Origin: Aquipuribacter nitratireducens
GTDB taxonomy: Bacteria > Actinomycetota > Actinomycetes > Actinomycetales > JBBAYJ01
Assembly: GCF_037860835.1 (NCBI RefSeq)
Contig: NZ_JBBEOG010000003.1
Coordinates: forward strand, 1-64,000
Length of the DNA: 64,000 nucleotides
Reading direction: 5' to 3'
The notes under the pieces are model-generated. The model made no database searches. It was not told the origin of the DNA and saw only the letters and a program-made list of their open reading frames with translations. Numbering within the stretch: position 1 is the stretch's first letter; each line of letters opens with the position of its first letter. The translations under genes were made by a program, and so were the position numbers. Below are positions 41,493 through 51,098 of this stretch, in pieces.

Positions 41493-43382
41493 GTGACCAC
41501 CACCACACGTCGGTCGCGCCCACGGCGCGCCCTCGTCCTCCTCGCCGTCATCGTCGCGCTCGTCTTCGGGACCGTGACCGGCGGCTACTTCCTCGACGAC
41601 GCACGCTGGTCGCCGTCGCTCGCGCTCGACCTCGAGGGCGGCACGCAGGTCGTGCTCACCCCGGTCGCGGAGGAGGGCGCCGAGATCCCGTCGGAGTCCA
41701 TCGACCAGGCGGTCGAGATCATCCGCCAGCGCGTCAACGGCACCGGCGTCACCGAGGCCGAGGTGGTGCGTCAGGGCAGCAGCAACATCGTCGTCAGCAT
41801 CCCCGGGCAGGCCGACGAGGAGACCCTCGACCTCGTCCGGGCGTCGGCGCAGCTGGAGTTCCGCCCCGTCCTGCTCGCCGGCACGGGCGTCGACCCGAGC
41901 CTGTTCGAGCCCTCCGTGGCCCCGTCCGGCGACCCGTCGGCACCGGTGGGCGAGGCGACGGCCCCGGCCGCCGAGGAGTCCGCGGTCCCGTCCGCCGGTC
42001 CCGCGGACGCGACGGCCGAGCCCTCCGTGGCGCCGTCGGCCCAGGGCCGCGCCGTGCCGCGCGGCGACGTCGCCGACGCCCTCGCGGCCGCCCCCACCGG
42101 GGAGCCGACCGGCGCCCCGACCGCCGAACCGGTCGAGCCGGTCGCCGAGCCGACAGCCGAGCCGGTGGCCGAGCCCGCGGTCGAGCCCACCGACGCCTCC
42201 GACCCCGCCTACCTCACGCCCGAGGTGCTCGCGGAGTTCGAGCAGCTGTCGTGCCTGGACCCGGAGACCGGCGCGGTGACGCGCGTGTCGGAGTCGCAGG
42301 ACGACGAACCCCTCGTCGTCTGCAGCCAGGACGGCTTCGAGAAGTACGTCCTCGGTCCGGTCGAGGTCGAGGGCGAGAACGTCGCCGACGCCGGCTGGGG
42401 CTTCGGCACCGGCCAGACCGGTCTGTCGACCGGCCAGATCGTCGTCGACCTGCAGTTCGACGGCACGGGCACCGACCAGTTCGCCGACGTCTCGCGGCGC
42501 CTGTTCGACCTGACCGGTGACCGCAACCGCTTCGGGATCGTGCTCGACGGCGTCGTCATCTCCGCCCCGACGATGAACGGCATCATCCCCAACGGCCAGG
42601 CCCAGATCTCCGGCAACTTCACGCAGGAGACCGCCGAGGTCCTCGCCAACCAGCTGCGCTACGGCGCCCTGCCGCTGTCGTTCACGGTGGAGTCGACGGA
42701 GTCGATCTCCGCCACGCTGGGCGACGAGCAACTGCGCCTCGGGGTCCTCGCGGGCCTCATCGGCCTCGGTCTCGTCGTCGTCTACATGCTCGTGCAGTAC
42801 CGGGCCCTGGGGCTGGTGACGATCGCGTCGCTCGCCATCGCCGGGTTGCTGGCGTACGGGCTGCTGCTGCTGTTCTCCTGGCGGCAGGGCTACCGCTTGA
42901 GCCTGCCCGGCGTCGTCGGCCTCATCGTCGCCATCGGCATCACCGCCGACTCGTTCATCATCTTCTTCGAACGCATCCGCGACGAGATCCGCGACGGGCG
43001 CAGCGTCGCCGTGGCGATCGAGCGGGGCTGGGAACGCTCGCTGCGGACCATCCTCATCTCCGACACCGTGTCGCTGCTCGCCGCCGTCGTGCTCTACACG
43101 GTCTCGGTCGGCGGGGTGCGCGGCTTCGCGTTCACCCTCGGCCTCACGACGGTCATCGACCTCATCGTCGTCGTGCTCTTCACGAAGCCGGTCGTCACGC
43201 TGCTGTCGCGGACCCGCTTCTTCGGCGAGGGGCACACGCTGTCCGGCTTCGACGCCGAGCACCTCGGCTCGGTCGTCGCCCGCAACGCCATCCGCAGCGG
43301 CACGCGCGGCGTGCCGACGGGGACCACCGTCGCCGAGCGCAAGCGCGCCGCGGCCGCCGCCAACGAAGGGGCAGTCCTGTGA
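41493..43382 (+). CDS. secD: Protein translocase subunit SecD
   Basis: This 629-residue membrane protein uses proton motive force to help pull exported proteins out of the Sec channel. It has one helix at 12-33, the first periplasmic domain with SLALDLEGGTQVVL (42-55), and a C-terminal five-helix bundle ending with ITADSFIIFFERIRDEIRDGRS (in parts: ITADSFIIFFERI, RDEIRDGRS), the SecD D-x-x-I motif. Residues about 138-238 are a Pro/Ala/Glu/Val insert with PTAEPVEPVAEP repeats between conserved parts of the P1 domain, longer than in most homologues. Its stop overlaps the secF start. Confidence 0.95.
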   Translation: MTTTTRRSRPRRALVLLAVIVALVFGTVTGGYFLDDARWSPSLALDLEGGTQVVLTPVAEEGAEIPSESIDQAVEIIRQRVNGTGVTEAEVVRQGSSNIVVSIPGQADEETLDLVRASAQLEFRPVLLAGTGVDPSLFEPSVAPSGDPSAPVGEATAPAAEESAVPSAGPADATAEPSVAPSAQGRAVPRGDVADALAAAPTGEPTGAPTAEPVEPVAEPTAEPVAEPAVEPTDASDPAYLTPEVLAEFEQLSCLDPETGAVTRVSESQDDEPLVVCSQDGFEKYVLGPVEVEGENVADAGWGFGTGQTGLSTGQIVVDLQFDGTGTDQFADVSRRLFDLTGDRNRFGIVLDGVVISAPTMNGIIPNGQAQISGNFTQETAEVLANQLRYGALPLSFTVESTESISATLGDEQLRLGVLAGLIGLGLVVVYMLVQYRALGLVTIASLAIAGLLAYGLLLLFSWRQGYRLSLPGVVGLIVAIGITADSFIIFFERIRDEIRDGRSVAVAIERGWERSLRTILISDTVSLLAAVVLYTVSVGGVRGFAFTLGLTTVIDLIVVVLFTKPVVTLLSRTRFFGEGHTLSGFDAEHLGSVVARNAIRSGTRGVPTGTTVAERKRAAAAANEGAVL

Positions 43383-44497
43383 AGTTCGACCGCTGGGGCA
43401 ACGACCTCTACACCGGCGCCCGCTCCTACGGCATCGTCCGCAACCGCCGCCGCTGGTACGTCCTCACCGGCGTCCTCGTGGCGCTCGCCGTCGCCGCGCT
43501 GCTCCTGCGCGGGCTCAACCTCGGCATCGACTTCACCGGCGGGTCCGAGTTCCGCGTGAGCGCGGTCCCGGGCGAGGTGAGCACGCTCGCGGCCGAGGAC
43601 GCCGTGACGGGCGTCGTCGGCGACACCCAGGTGCAGACGACGATCATCGACGGCGACAACGTCCGCGTCCGCACGGGGGAGCTCAGCACCGCCGACACGG
43701 AGGCGGTCGCGGAGGCGCTCGCCGAGACGTACGGGGTCGAGACCTCCGCCGTCACCTCCCAGTTCGTCGGCGCCTCGTGGGGCGAGCAGATCTCGGTGCG
43801 GGCGCTGCAGGGCCTCCTCGTGTTCCTCGCCCTGGTCGCCGTCGTCATCTCCCTCTACTTCCGCACGTGGAAGATGGCCGTGGCCGCGCTGGCCGCGCTC
43901 GTCCTCGACATGGTCTTCACGGTCGGGATCTTCGCGGCCACGGGCCTGGAGGTGACGCCGTCGACGGTCATCGGCTTCCTCACGGTCCTCGCGTACTCCC
44001 TCTACGACACCGTCGTCGTGTTCGACAAGGTGCGGGAGAACACGCGGGAGGCGCTCGAGGGCGACACCCAGACGTTCGCCGAGGGGGCGAACCTCGCCGT
44101 CAACCAGACGCTCGTGCGCTCCATCAACACGAGCGTCGTCGCGATCCTGCCGGTGCTCGCGGTCCTCGTCATCGGCGTCGCGCTGCTGGGCGCGAGCACG
44201 CTGCTCGACCTCGCCCTCGTCCTCGCGATCGGCACGGCCGTGGGGACGTTCTCCTCGATCTTCGTCGCGACCCCGCTGCTCGTGCAGCTGCGGGAGCGCG
44301 AGGAGGGCATCGTCGCCCACGACACGGCGGTCCTCCGTCGTCGCGAGGGGCGCACGCCCGTGGCCGCGCCCGCCGGCCCGTCGGTCGACGTCGCCGAGCA
44401 CGACTGGTCCGGCCCCCGCTCCGCGGTCCTCGCGCAGTCGCGGCAGCAGGGGCAGCGCCAGCAGCCGCGGCGACTGCCGCGCGACAAGCGCGGCTGA
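43379..44497 (+). CDS. secF: Protein translocase subunit SecF
   Basis: This 372-residue partner of SecD has six helices and a small periplasmic domain. GLNLGIDFTGGSEFRV near 42-57 is the SecF signature, and TVIGFLTVLAYSLYDTVVVFDKVREN (in parts: TVIGFLTVLAYS, LYDTVVVFDKVREN) is the conserved helix-loop near 200-225. The GTG at 43379 overlaps the secD stop by 4 bp. The C-terminal 60 residues are a charged cytoplasmic tail rich in Arg and Gln. The next gene is relA; the apt gene that often lies between them is missing. Confidence 0.95.
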   Translation: MKFDRWGNDLYTGARSYGIVRNRRRWYVLTGVLVALAVAALLLRGLNLGIDFTGGSEFRVSAVPGEVSTLAAEDAVTGVVGDTQVQTTIIDGDNVRVRTGELSTADTEAVAEALAETYGVETSAVTSQFVGASWGEQISVRALQGLLVFLALVAVVISLYFRTWKMAVAALAALVLDMVFTVGIFAATGLEVTPSTVIGFLTVLAYSLYDTVVVFDKVRENTREALEGDTQTFAEGANLAVNQTLVRSINTSVVAILPVLAVLVIGVALLGASTLLDLALVLAIGTAVGTFSSIFVATPLLVQLREREEGIVAHDTAVLRRREGRTPVAAPAGPSVDVAEHDWSGPRSAVLAQSRQQGQRQQPRRLPRDKRG

Positions 44498-44556
44498 TGC
44501 TCCCGGCGTCCGGACCGGGGTCCGGGCGCGCGGCGAGCGGGACGCCCGCCTGCTCC

Positions 44557-44562
44557 TAGACT
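44557..44562 (+). promoter_or_regulatory. -10 hexamer TAGACT before relA
   Basis: TAGACT lies 51 bp before the relA GTG at 44614 in a 116-bp gap. Identical in sequence to the hexamer before yajC. No clear -35. Confidence 0.3.
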
Positions 44563-44613
44563 GGGACGACCGGCTCGTCGCGGGCCGGGACGTCGCGGGC
44601 GCGGGAGGTGCGC

Positions 44614-47061
44614 GTGGAGGACCGACCGGGAGCCGGTGACGGGCGCGCGCCCGAGGTGCACGGCGCCGGGGCCGGTCCGGCCACGCACCCGGGCCCCGCG
44701 CCGCAGGAGCCGAGCGCGGCGACCGCGCCGCCCCCGACCGCGCCCGGCGCGCCCCCGGCGCCCACCGGGTACGCCGCAGCGGGCGGTGTGTCCGGGTCCG
44801 GCCGCATCCTGTCCCGCTGGGGACGCCGCGGCCTCTCCCGCACCCAGGTCAGCCCCATCCTCGAGCCGCTGCTCGTGACGGTGCTCGCGGCGGACCCGAA
44901 GGCCGACACCTCCCTGCTCGAGCGGGCGTACGCGGTGGCGGAACGGGCGCACGCGGGCCAGACGCGCAAGAGCGGCGACCCCTACATCACCCACCCCGTG
45001 GCGGTCGCGACGATCCTCGCCGAGCTGGGGATGCCGACGTCGACGCTGGCGGCGGCGCTGCTCCACGACACGGTCGAGGACACCGCCTACTCCCTCGACG
45101 ACCTCCGCACCGACTTCGGGGACGAGGTCGCGCAGCTCGTCGACGGCGTGACGAAGCTCGACAAGGTCACGTACGGCGACGCGGCCCAGGCCGAGACGGT
45201 CCGCAAGATGGTCGTCGCGATGGCCCGGGACATCCGCGTCCTCGTCATCAAGCTCGCCGACCGGCTCCACAACGCCCGCACGTGGCGGTTCGTCAGCGCC
45301 GAGTCCGCGCAGCGCAAGGCCCGCGAGACCATCGAGATCTACGCTCCGCTCGCGCACCGCCTCGGGATGAACACCATCAAGTGGGAGCTGGAGGACCTGT
45401 CCTTCGCCGCGCTCTACCCGAAGGTGTACGACGAGATCGTCCGCCTCGTCGCGGAGCGCGCGCCGGCCCGCGAGGAGTACCTCGAGAAGGTCCGCGAGCA
45501 GGTCGCCGCCGACCTGCGCGCCGCCAAGATCAAGGCGACGGTCACCGGCCGGCCGAAGCACTACTACTCGATCTACCAGAAGATGATCGTGCGGGGCCGG
45601 GACTTCGCCGACATCTACGACCTCGTCGCCGCCCGGGTGCTCGTCGACACCCTGCGCGACTGCTACGCGGTGCTGGGCGCGCTGCACGCCCGCTGGACCC
45701 CCGTACCCGGGCGGTTCAAGGACTACATCGCGATGCCGAAGTTCAACATGTACCAGTCGCTCCACACGACGGTCATCGGGCCGGGTGGCAAGCCCGTAGA
45801 GGTGCAGATCCGCACGTTCGAGATGCACCGACGCGCCGAGTACGGCGTCGCCGCGCACTGGAAGTACAAGGACACCGGCGGCAAGGGCGGCGCCCGTGCG
45901 GGCAGGCCCGGCAGCGACCCGACGGACATGGCCTGGCTGCGGCAGCTGCTGGACTGGCAGGCCGAGACCGGCGACCCCGACGAGTTCCTCGACAGCCTCC
46001 GATTCGAGGTCGCCGCGCAGGAGGTCTTCGTCTTCACCCCGCGGGGGGACGTCATGTCCCTGCCAGCGGGCTCGACCCCGGTCGACTTCGCCTACGCCGT
46101 GCACACCGAGGTCGGTCACCGGTGCATGGGGGCGAGGGTCAACGGCCGCCTCGTGCCGCTGGAGAGCACGCTGCAGAACGGCGACGTCGTCGAGATCTTC
46201 ACCTCGAAGGCCGCGGGTGCCGGCCCGAGCCGGGACTGGGCCGGCTTCGTCGCCTCGCCCCGGGCCCGGAACAAGATCCGGCAGTGGTTCTCCAAGGAGC
46301 GCCGCGAGGAGGCGATCGACGCCGGCCGCGACGCCATCGCCCGCACCATGCGCAAGCAGAACCTGCCGGTGCAGCGGATGCTGTCGCACGAGACGCTCCT
46401 CGCCCTCGCCCAGGAGATGCGCTACCCCGACGTGTCGGCGCTGTACGCCGCGGTCGGGGAGGGGCACACCAGCGCCCAGTCCGTCGTGCAGAAGCTCGTC
46501 GCGAGCCTCGGCGGCGCCGAGGGCACGGAGGAGGACCTCGCCGAGGTCACGACGCCGAGCCGACGGGTGGCCCGACCCCGCTTCAGCGAGTCCGGGGTCG
46601 TGGTGAAGGGCGCGGCGGACGTGTGGGTGAAGCTCGCCCGATGCTGCACGCCCGTGCCCGGCGACGACATCGTCGGCTTCGTGACGAAGGGCCAGGGGGT
46701 CTCGGTGCACCGCTCCGACTGCGGCAACGTCGCGGCGCTGGAGCGGGAGCCCGAGCGGCTCCTCGACGTCGAGTGGGCGCCGACGTCGGCGAGCGTCTTC
46801 CTCGTGCAGATCCAGGTGGAGGCGCTCGACCGGAGCCGGCTCCTGTCCGACGTGACGAAGGCCCTGTCGGACCACCACGTCAACATCCTCTCCGCGTCGG
46901 TGTCGACGAGCGACGAGCGTGTCGCCATCTCGAAGTTCACCTTCGAGATGGGGGACACCCAGCACCTCGACCACGTCCTCAACGCGGTCCGCCGCGTGGA
47001 GGGCGTCTTCGACGTGTACCGCGTGACGAGCGGGGTGCAGCGCGAGGTCAGCGGGCCCTAG
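44614..47061 (+). CDS. relA: Bifunctional (p)ppGpp synthetase/hydrolase Rel
   Basis: This 815-residue RSH protein makes and degrades (p)ppGpp, the stringent-response alarmone. The HD hydrolase domain has [14 protein letters not shown] near 149-162 and looks active. The synthetase domain carries [16 protein letters not shown] and [18 protein letters not shown] near 375-392. TGS (about 470-530), zinc-finger-like CC and ACT domains follow. The first 70 residues are a Pro/Ala/Gly extension not seen in most homologues. The GTG at 44614 has GGGAGG 5 nt upstream; another GTG lies 6 nt before. It is convergent with the next gene. Confidence 0.95.
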   Translation: MEDRPGAGDGRAPEVHGAGAGPATHPGPAPQEPSAATAPPPTAPGAPPAPTGYAAAGGVSGSGRILSRWGRRGLSRTQVSPILEPLLVTVLAADPKADTSLLERAYAVAERAHAGQTRKSGDPYITHPVAVATILAELGMPTSTLAAALLHDTVEDTAYSLDDLRTDFGDEVAQLVDGVTKLDKVTYGDAAQAETVRKMVVAMARDIRVLVIKLADRLHNARTWRFVSAESAQRKARETIEIYAPLAHRLGMNTIKWELEDLSFAALYPKVYDEIVRLVAERAPAREEYLEKVREQVAADLRAAKIKATVTGRPKHYYSIYQKMIVRGRDFADIYDLVAARVLVDTLRDCYAVLGALHARWTPVPGRFKDYIAMPKFNMYQSLHTTVIGPGGKPVEVQIRTFEMHRRAEYGVAAHWKYKDTGGKGGARAGRPGSDPTDMAWLRQLLDWQAETGDPDEFLDSLRFEVAAQEVFVFTPRGDVMSLPAGSTPVDFAYAVHTEVGHRCMGARVNGRLVPLESTLQNGDVVEIFTSKAAGAGPSRDWAGFVASPRARNKIRQWFSKERREEAIDAGRDAIARTMRKQNLPVQRMLSHETLLALAQEMRYPDVSALYAAVGEGHTSAQSVVQKLVASLGGAEGTEEDLAEVTTPSRRVARPRFSESGVVVKGAADVWVKLARCCTPVPGDDIVGFVTKGQGVSVHRSDCGNVAALEREPERLLDVEWAPTSASVFLVQIQVEALDRSRLLSDVTKALSDHHVNILSASVSTSDERVAISKFTFEMGDTQHLDHVLNAVRRVEGVFDVYRVTSGVQREVSGP

Positions 47062-47666
47062 GCCGCGCCGGGGGCCGCGTCCGCGTGCTCGTCGAGCCGG
47101 TCGAGCCGGTCGAGGGCGGATGTCCGGCCGCGGTGGCCGCGCTGCGCGTCGAGCCGCGTGCGCACTGCCGCCGCGTCGGTGAGGCCGCTGCGCAGGAGGC
47201 CGACGACGGCGAGTCGCGCCCGCTCGCCGCGCTCCAGCCGCAGGCACTCCTCCGCCGTGGTCGTGGGGTCCGTCACCGCCACGCCACCGACCCGCACCCA
47301 CGCGCCGCCGCTGCACCACCGCACCGGTGACAGCACGGGCGCACGGGCGGGATGCCGGGAGCCGACGCGCCCGGTGGTGACCGGGCGGCCGGGCGCCGGG
47401 GCGACCCGCACCGGTCCCGGGCGCAGGCCGGGGTCACCGAGCCACACCCAGGCGGCCGTGACCCGGACGAGGACGCCGTCGCGGAGGGCCGTGCCGAGCG
47501 CGACCGCCCGCGCCCGCGGCGCGATCCCGGCCCGCCCCTCCGCCCAGCCCGGACCGCCCGCGGCGAGCACGCCGGGCACGACCTCGACGACCCCGGCGCG
47601 CACCCGGATCCCGAGGTCGAGGAAGGGGGCGGGCGGGCAGGGGTCTCGCAACCAGGGGACGTCCAC
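47058..47666 (-). CDS. Uncharacterised protein, possibly AbiEi-like
   Basis: I do not firmly recognise this 202-residue protein. [19 protein letters not shown] (about 67-85) and [18 protein letters not shown] (near 131-148) loosely recall actinobacterial AbiEi-type antitoxin or DUF559-neighbour proteins, which carry a TDPTRT-like motif before a helical end. This is a weak resemblance. The GTG at 47666 is tentative and no strong ribosome site is visible. It overlaps the relA stop by 4 bp convergently and is read in the same direction as the DUF349 gene 92 bp upstream. No toxin partner is adjacent, so a toxin-antitoxin role is not supported. Confidence 0.5.
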   Translation of the reverse strand: MDVPWLRDPCPPAPFLDLGIRVRAGVVEVVPGVLAAGGPGWAEGRAGIAPRARAVALGTALRDGVLVRVTAAWVWLGDPGLRPGPVRVAPAPGRPVTTGRVGSRHPARAPVLSPVRWCSGGAWVRVGGVAVTDPTTTAEECLRLERGERARLAVVGLLRSGLTDAAAVRTRLDAQRGHRGRTSALDRLDRLDEHADAAPGAA

Positions 47667-47758
47667 GGCGCCACCCTGACGTCCGAGGGTCGTCCACGGT
47701 CCCGGCGACACCCGGGCTGGGGACGACACGCCGCGGGAGCGGCCTGTGGGTCGTCGGG

Positions 47759-49441
47759 TCAGCGGGACAGGTCGCTGAGGCTGCTCCTCGCCTGGGCGAG
47801 CCACGCGCGCTTGGTGTCCCGCTCCTGTGCGGCCCGTGACGCGGCCTTCGCGTCGCCACGTGCCTCGGCGGCGGCGACCTTCGCCTCGAGCTCGGCGAGC
47901 TGGTCCTCCAGCTGGCTGACGAGCCCGGAGCCCCGCGCGACGACCTCGCTGTTGCCCTTGCCCCACCGGGCGGAGTCCGCCTCCCGGACCTTGTCGATGA
48001 CCGCCCGCAGCCGGTTCTCGATCCGGTCGAGGTCACGGCGCGGCACCCGGCCGGCCTCGTCCCACCGGTCCTGGATCGAGGAGAGGGCCCGGCGCGCCTT
48101 CTCGAGGTCGCTGACGGGGAGGAGGGCCTCCGCCTCGGCGAGGAGCTGCTCCTTCTTCGCGAGGTTGCCGCGGTACTCCTCGTCCTGTGCGGCGTTGGCG
48201 GACGACCGCGCCTCGAAGAACACGTCCTGCGCCGCGCGGAAGCGCGCCCACAGGGCGTCGTCGTCCTTGCGACTCAGGCGACCGGCCGACTTCCACTGGT
48301 CCATGAGGGCCTTGTACTCGTCGCTGGCCGCACGCCAGTCCGTGGAGTCCTGCAGGGCCTCGGCGCGGGCGATGAGCTTCTCCTTCGCCGCCTTCGTCGC
48401 CGCGCGCTGCTCACCGACCTGCGCGAAGTGCGCGCGCCGCAGCCGGTCGACGGTCGAGCGGGCCGCGGCGAACCGCTTCCACAGCGGGTCCTCCGTGCGC
48501 TTGTCGAGCCGCGTGCCCGATCGCTGCGCCGACTTCCACTCGTCGAGCAGCGCGGCCATCCGCTCGCCCGCGTGCTTGAAGTGCATCGTCTCCGCGGGTG
48601 TGGCCGCGATGGACTCCGCCTCGGACACGATCCGCTCGCGCTCGGCGAGTGCGGCGGCGCGGGCCGCGGCACGCTCGGCGTCCTCCGCCTTGCTGCGCTC
48701 GGCGACGAGGGCGTCGAGCCGGTCGAGCTCGGTGCGCAGGGCGGGCAGGTTGCCGACGACCTTGGCCTCGGTCACGGCCTCGCGGAGACCACCGAGCGCC
48801 GAGCGGGCCTCCTTGGCCGGCACGGTGCCGTTGTCCAGGCGCTGGCCCAGCAGCAGCACCTGCGCGGCGAGGTCCTCGAACTTGCGGACGTAGAAGGCGA
48901 GCGCCTCGTCGGCGGGCACGTCGGGGTACTGCCCGACCTCACGCTGCTCCTCGCCGTCGCGGACGTGGACGGTGCCGTCCTCGTCGACCCAGCCGTAGCT
49001 CGTCGCGTCGACGGCGAGCGGGGCGACGGGATCCGCTGCCGGAGCGACGGGGCTGGGTGCGTGCCGGTGCGCGGCGAGGTCGATGGGGCTGGGTGCGTGC
49101 GGGGCGGCCGCGCTCGGCTGCTCCGGTGCCTGCTCGGGCGCCTGCTCGGGCGCCTGCTCGGGTGCCTGCTCGGGTGCCTGCTCGGGCGCCTGCTCGGCGG
49201 CCTGCGCGGCGTCGGCCTCTGCCGCGGCGCCCGGCTCGGTGGTGGCCTCGGGCTGGGTGGCGTCGGGCTGCTCGGGCTGGGTGGCCTCGGGCTGCTCGGG
49301 CTGGGTGGCCTCGGGCTCGGTGGCCTCGGGCTCGGTCGTCACCGTCGTCCCCGGCTCGGTGACGCCTGCCGTCGCCGGCTCGGGCGCGCCCGTGCCGGGC
49401 TCGGCGAGGGTCTCGTCGGGTCGGGTGTCCTCGGTGCTCAC
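47759..49441 (-). CDS. DUF349 domain-containing protein
   Basis: This 560-residue protein has tandem DUF349 helical repeats from about 260 to 490, each with the W-K/D pattern (LDEWKSAQRSG, LMDQWKSAGRLSRKDDDALWARFRAA in parts, SIQDRWDEAGRVPRRD). It then ends in a coiled-coil (VSQLEDQLAELEAKVAAAEA near 517-536). The first 140 residues are low complexity: PEATQPEQP units and then six EQAP units. DUF349 proteins are soluble and their role is not established. The GTG at 49441 has GGAGGAG 5 nt upstream and overlaps the cyclophilin stop (GTGA), so the two are coupled. Confidence 0.88.
   Translation of the reverse strand: MSTEDTRPDETLAEPGTGAPEPATAGVTEPGTTVTTEPEATEPEATQPEQPEATQPEQPDATQPEATTEPGAAAEADAAQAAEQAPEQAPEQAPEQAPEQAPEQAPEQPSAAAPHAPSPIDLAAHRHAPSPVAPAADPVAPLAVDATSYGWVDEDGTVHVRDGEEQREVGQYPDVPADEALAFYVRKFEDLAAQVLLLGQRLDNGTVPAKEARSALGGLREAVTEAKVVGNLPALRTELDRLDALVAERSKAEDAERAAARAAALAERERIVSEAESIAATPAETMHFKHAGERMAALLDEWKSAQRSGTRLDKRTEDPLWKRFAAARSTVDRLRRAHFAQVGEQRAATKAAKEKLIARAEALQDSTDWRAASDEYKALMDQWKSAGRLSRKDDDALWARFRAAQDVFFEARSSANAAQDEEYRGNLAKKEQLLAEAEALLPVSDLEKARRALSSIQDRWDEAGRVPRRDLDRIENRLRAVIDKVREADSARWGKGNSEVVARGSGLVSQLEDQLAELEAKVAAAEARGDAKAASRAAQERDTKRAWLAQARSSLSDLSR
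49112..49351. repeat. Tandem repeats encoding EQAP and PEATQPEQ units
   Basis: A 12-bp unit GGTGCCTGCTCG, seen on the plus strand with small C/T changes, repeats about six times in 49112-49189. A second set based on CTCGGGCTGGGTGGC repeats in 49226-49351. Both lie in the N-terminal coding part of the DUF349 gene and keep its frame. Confidence 0.8.
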
Positions 49442-50289
49442 GCTGACTCCTCCACGGTGACGCTGGTGATGCCGATGCTGCGGGCGGGGGCCGTGCCGTC
49501 GGCGGCGAGCCCACCCTCCGCGACCTGCTCGACGATGTCGAGGCCGCTCGTCACCTGCCCGAGGACCGAGTAGCCCCCGGCGGCGTCGGACGGGATCGTC
49601 GAGTCCTCGTACACGACGAAGAACTGGCTGCCCATGCTCTCCCCGTCGCCGCCGACCCGCGCCATGGCGACCGTCCCGGCGGGGTAGACGTCGTCCGCCG
49701 GCGCGTTCTCCACCGGGCCGTAGGAGTAGCCGGGTCCGCCCTGGCCGGTGGCGGTCGGGTCGCCGCACTGGAGGACGAAGATCCCTGCGGTGGTGAGGCG
49801 GTGGCAGGGCGTGGAGTCGTAGTACCCGGCCTCCGCGAGCCCGACGAAGCTGCCGACGGCCTCCGGGGCGGCGTCGCCGTCCATGACGACCTCGATGTCC
49901 CCGCACGTGGTCGCGAGCGTGACGGCGACGCGGCCCTCGGCCGGGGGCGGCTGCTCGTCGACGACGACGGGCTGCGCGACGGGACCGGGGCCGGGCGGGC
50001 ACGGGTTCGTCTCGTCGACGGGCGCGGCCACGGTCGCCTCGGCGGGGGAGGGGAGGGCGTCGGCGCTCGAGGGGGCGGTGGGCTCGGCCGCAACCGGGTC
50101 GCCGGCGGTGTCCCCGCCACCGAGGAGGCTCGCGCCCACGACGGCGCCCGCGGCGACGACGGCGACCACCGCGGCGACGACGACGTTCCGCCGGGTCGCC
50201 GCGCGCCGGTGCTGCTCCTTGGCCGCGACCCGCTGCTCGAACTTCTCCTGGCGGCGGCGCTCCTGCTCGCGCTCGCGCTTCGACGACAC
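49438..50289 (-). CDS. Membrane-anchored peptidyl-prolyl cis-trans isomerase (cyclophilin)
   Basis: This 283-residue cyclophilin has a charged cytosolic start (SSKREREQERRRQEKFEQR), one membrane helix (about 35-55), a Pro/Ala-rich linker, and a cyclophilin domain from about 115. GYYDSTPCHRLTTAGIFVLQCGDPTATG (in parts: YYDSTPCHRLTTAG, FVLQCGDPTATG) and SMGSQFFVVYEDS are family motifs. The usual FHRVIPGFM arginine is kept as HR. It should fold exported proteins outside the membrane. The GTG at 50289 is chosen because the basic start fits the family and a longer frame adds an unlikely Pro-rich lead. Coupled to the DUF349 gene. Confidence 0.88.
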   Translation of the reverse strand: MSSKREREQERRRQEKFEQRVAAKEQHRRAATRRNVVVAAVVAVVAAGAVVGASLLGGGDTAGDPVAAEPTAPSSADALPSPAEATVAAPVDETNPCPPGPGPVAQPVVVDEQPPPAEGRVAVTLATTCGDIEVVMDGDAAPEAVGSFVGLAEAGYYDSTPCHRLTTAGIFVLQCGDPTATGQGGPGYSYGPVENAPADDVYPAGTVAMARVGGDGESMGSQFFVVYEDSTIPSDAAGGYSVLGQVTSGLDIVEQVAEGGLAADGTAPARSIGITSVTVEESA

Positions 50290-50377
50290 CGTCCCCTGCG
50301 TCCTTCCCGTGGGCCGTCGGCGTGGCGACGGGCACGGCACCCGTCCTGCCGCGGACAGGGACGACAGCATAGGCATC

Positions 50378-50383
50378 TAGGGT
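50378..50383 (+). promoter_or_regulatory. -10 hexamer TAGGGT before the hydrolase gene, leaderless type
   Basis: TAGGGT, 7 nt, then ATG at 50391. The same hexamer and spacing occur before parA. It decides the ATG over the GTG at 50382, which would overlap the hexamer itself. Confidence 0.5.
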
Positions 50384-50390
50384 GGCGCGC

Positions 50391-51098
50391 ATGCTCGTAC
50401 GCGCGGTCGAGGCCACCGCCTTCGGCACGAACTGCTGGGTCCTCGCGACCGGCGCGGGTGAGGAGTGCGTCGTCGTGGACCCCGGTTTCGGGGTCGTCGA
50501 CCGGCTGCGTGAGGTCCTCACCGAGCACCGGCTGCGACCCGCCGCGGTGCTGCTCACGCACGGCCACGCCGACCACGTGTGGTCGGTGACACCGGTGTGC
50601 AGGAGCGCGGGAACGCCCGTCGCCGTCCACGTCCACCCCGACGACCGCTACCGGCTCGCCGACCCGCTGGCGACCCTCGACCCCGGCCTCCGCCACATGC
50701 TCGCGGCTCAGTTCGGGCCGCAGGAGCGCTGGCAGGAGCCCGAGGACGTGCTCGACCTGCCCCCGGCCGGTGCTCCCGCCGCGCTGCAGGTCGCCGGACT
50801 CGACCTCGTCGTCCACCACACGCCGGGACACACCGAGGGCTCGGTGGTCTTCGCCGTCGCACCCGAGCCCGGCGCGGGGCTGCTCATGAGCGGCGACCTC
50901 CTCTTCGCCGGGAGCATCGGACGGACCGACCTCGCCGGTGGCGACCCGGTCGCCATGGCGCGGTCCCTGCGCGAGGTCCTGCCGCGCTTCGACGACGCGA
51001 CCCGCGTCCTGCCCGGCCACGGCCCGACGACGACCCTCGCGGACGAGCGGGCCCGCAACCCCTTCCTCCGCGCCGTCGCGGCCGGCCAGGTCCTCTGA
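50391..51098 (+). CDS. Metallo-beta-lactamase-fold hydrolase (glyoxalase II-like)
   Basis: This 235-residue zinc hydrolase has the motif THGHADHVWS (zinc ligands near 55-60), HTPGHTEGSVVF for the next histidine and SGDLLFAGSIGRTDL for the bridging aspartate. GHGPTT near the end holds the last histidine. The group includes hydroxyacylglutathione hydrolase, but actinobacteria use mycothiol, so the thioester or other substrate is unknown. The equivalent gene lies between the cyclophilin and hisS in mycobacteria (Rv2581c). Its TGA overlaps the hisS ATG by one base. Confidence 0.88.
   Translation: MLVRAVEATAFGTNCWVLATGAGEECVVVDPGFGVVDRLREVLTEHRLRPAAVLLTHGHADHVWSVTPVCRSAGTPVAVHVHPDDRYRLADPLATLDPGLRHMLAAQFGPQERWQEPEDVLDLPPAGAPAALQVAGLDLVVHHTPGHTEGSVVFAVAPEPGAGLLMSGDLLFAGSIGRTDLAGGDPVAMARSLREVLPRFDDATRVLPGHGPTTTLADERARNPFLRAVAAGQVL

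Noticed and set aside
49112-49199. CRISPR or mobile-element repeat
   Set aside because: 12-bp coding repeats in frame within the DUF349 gene, with no spacers or flanking inverted repeats.
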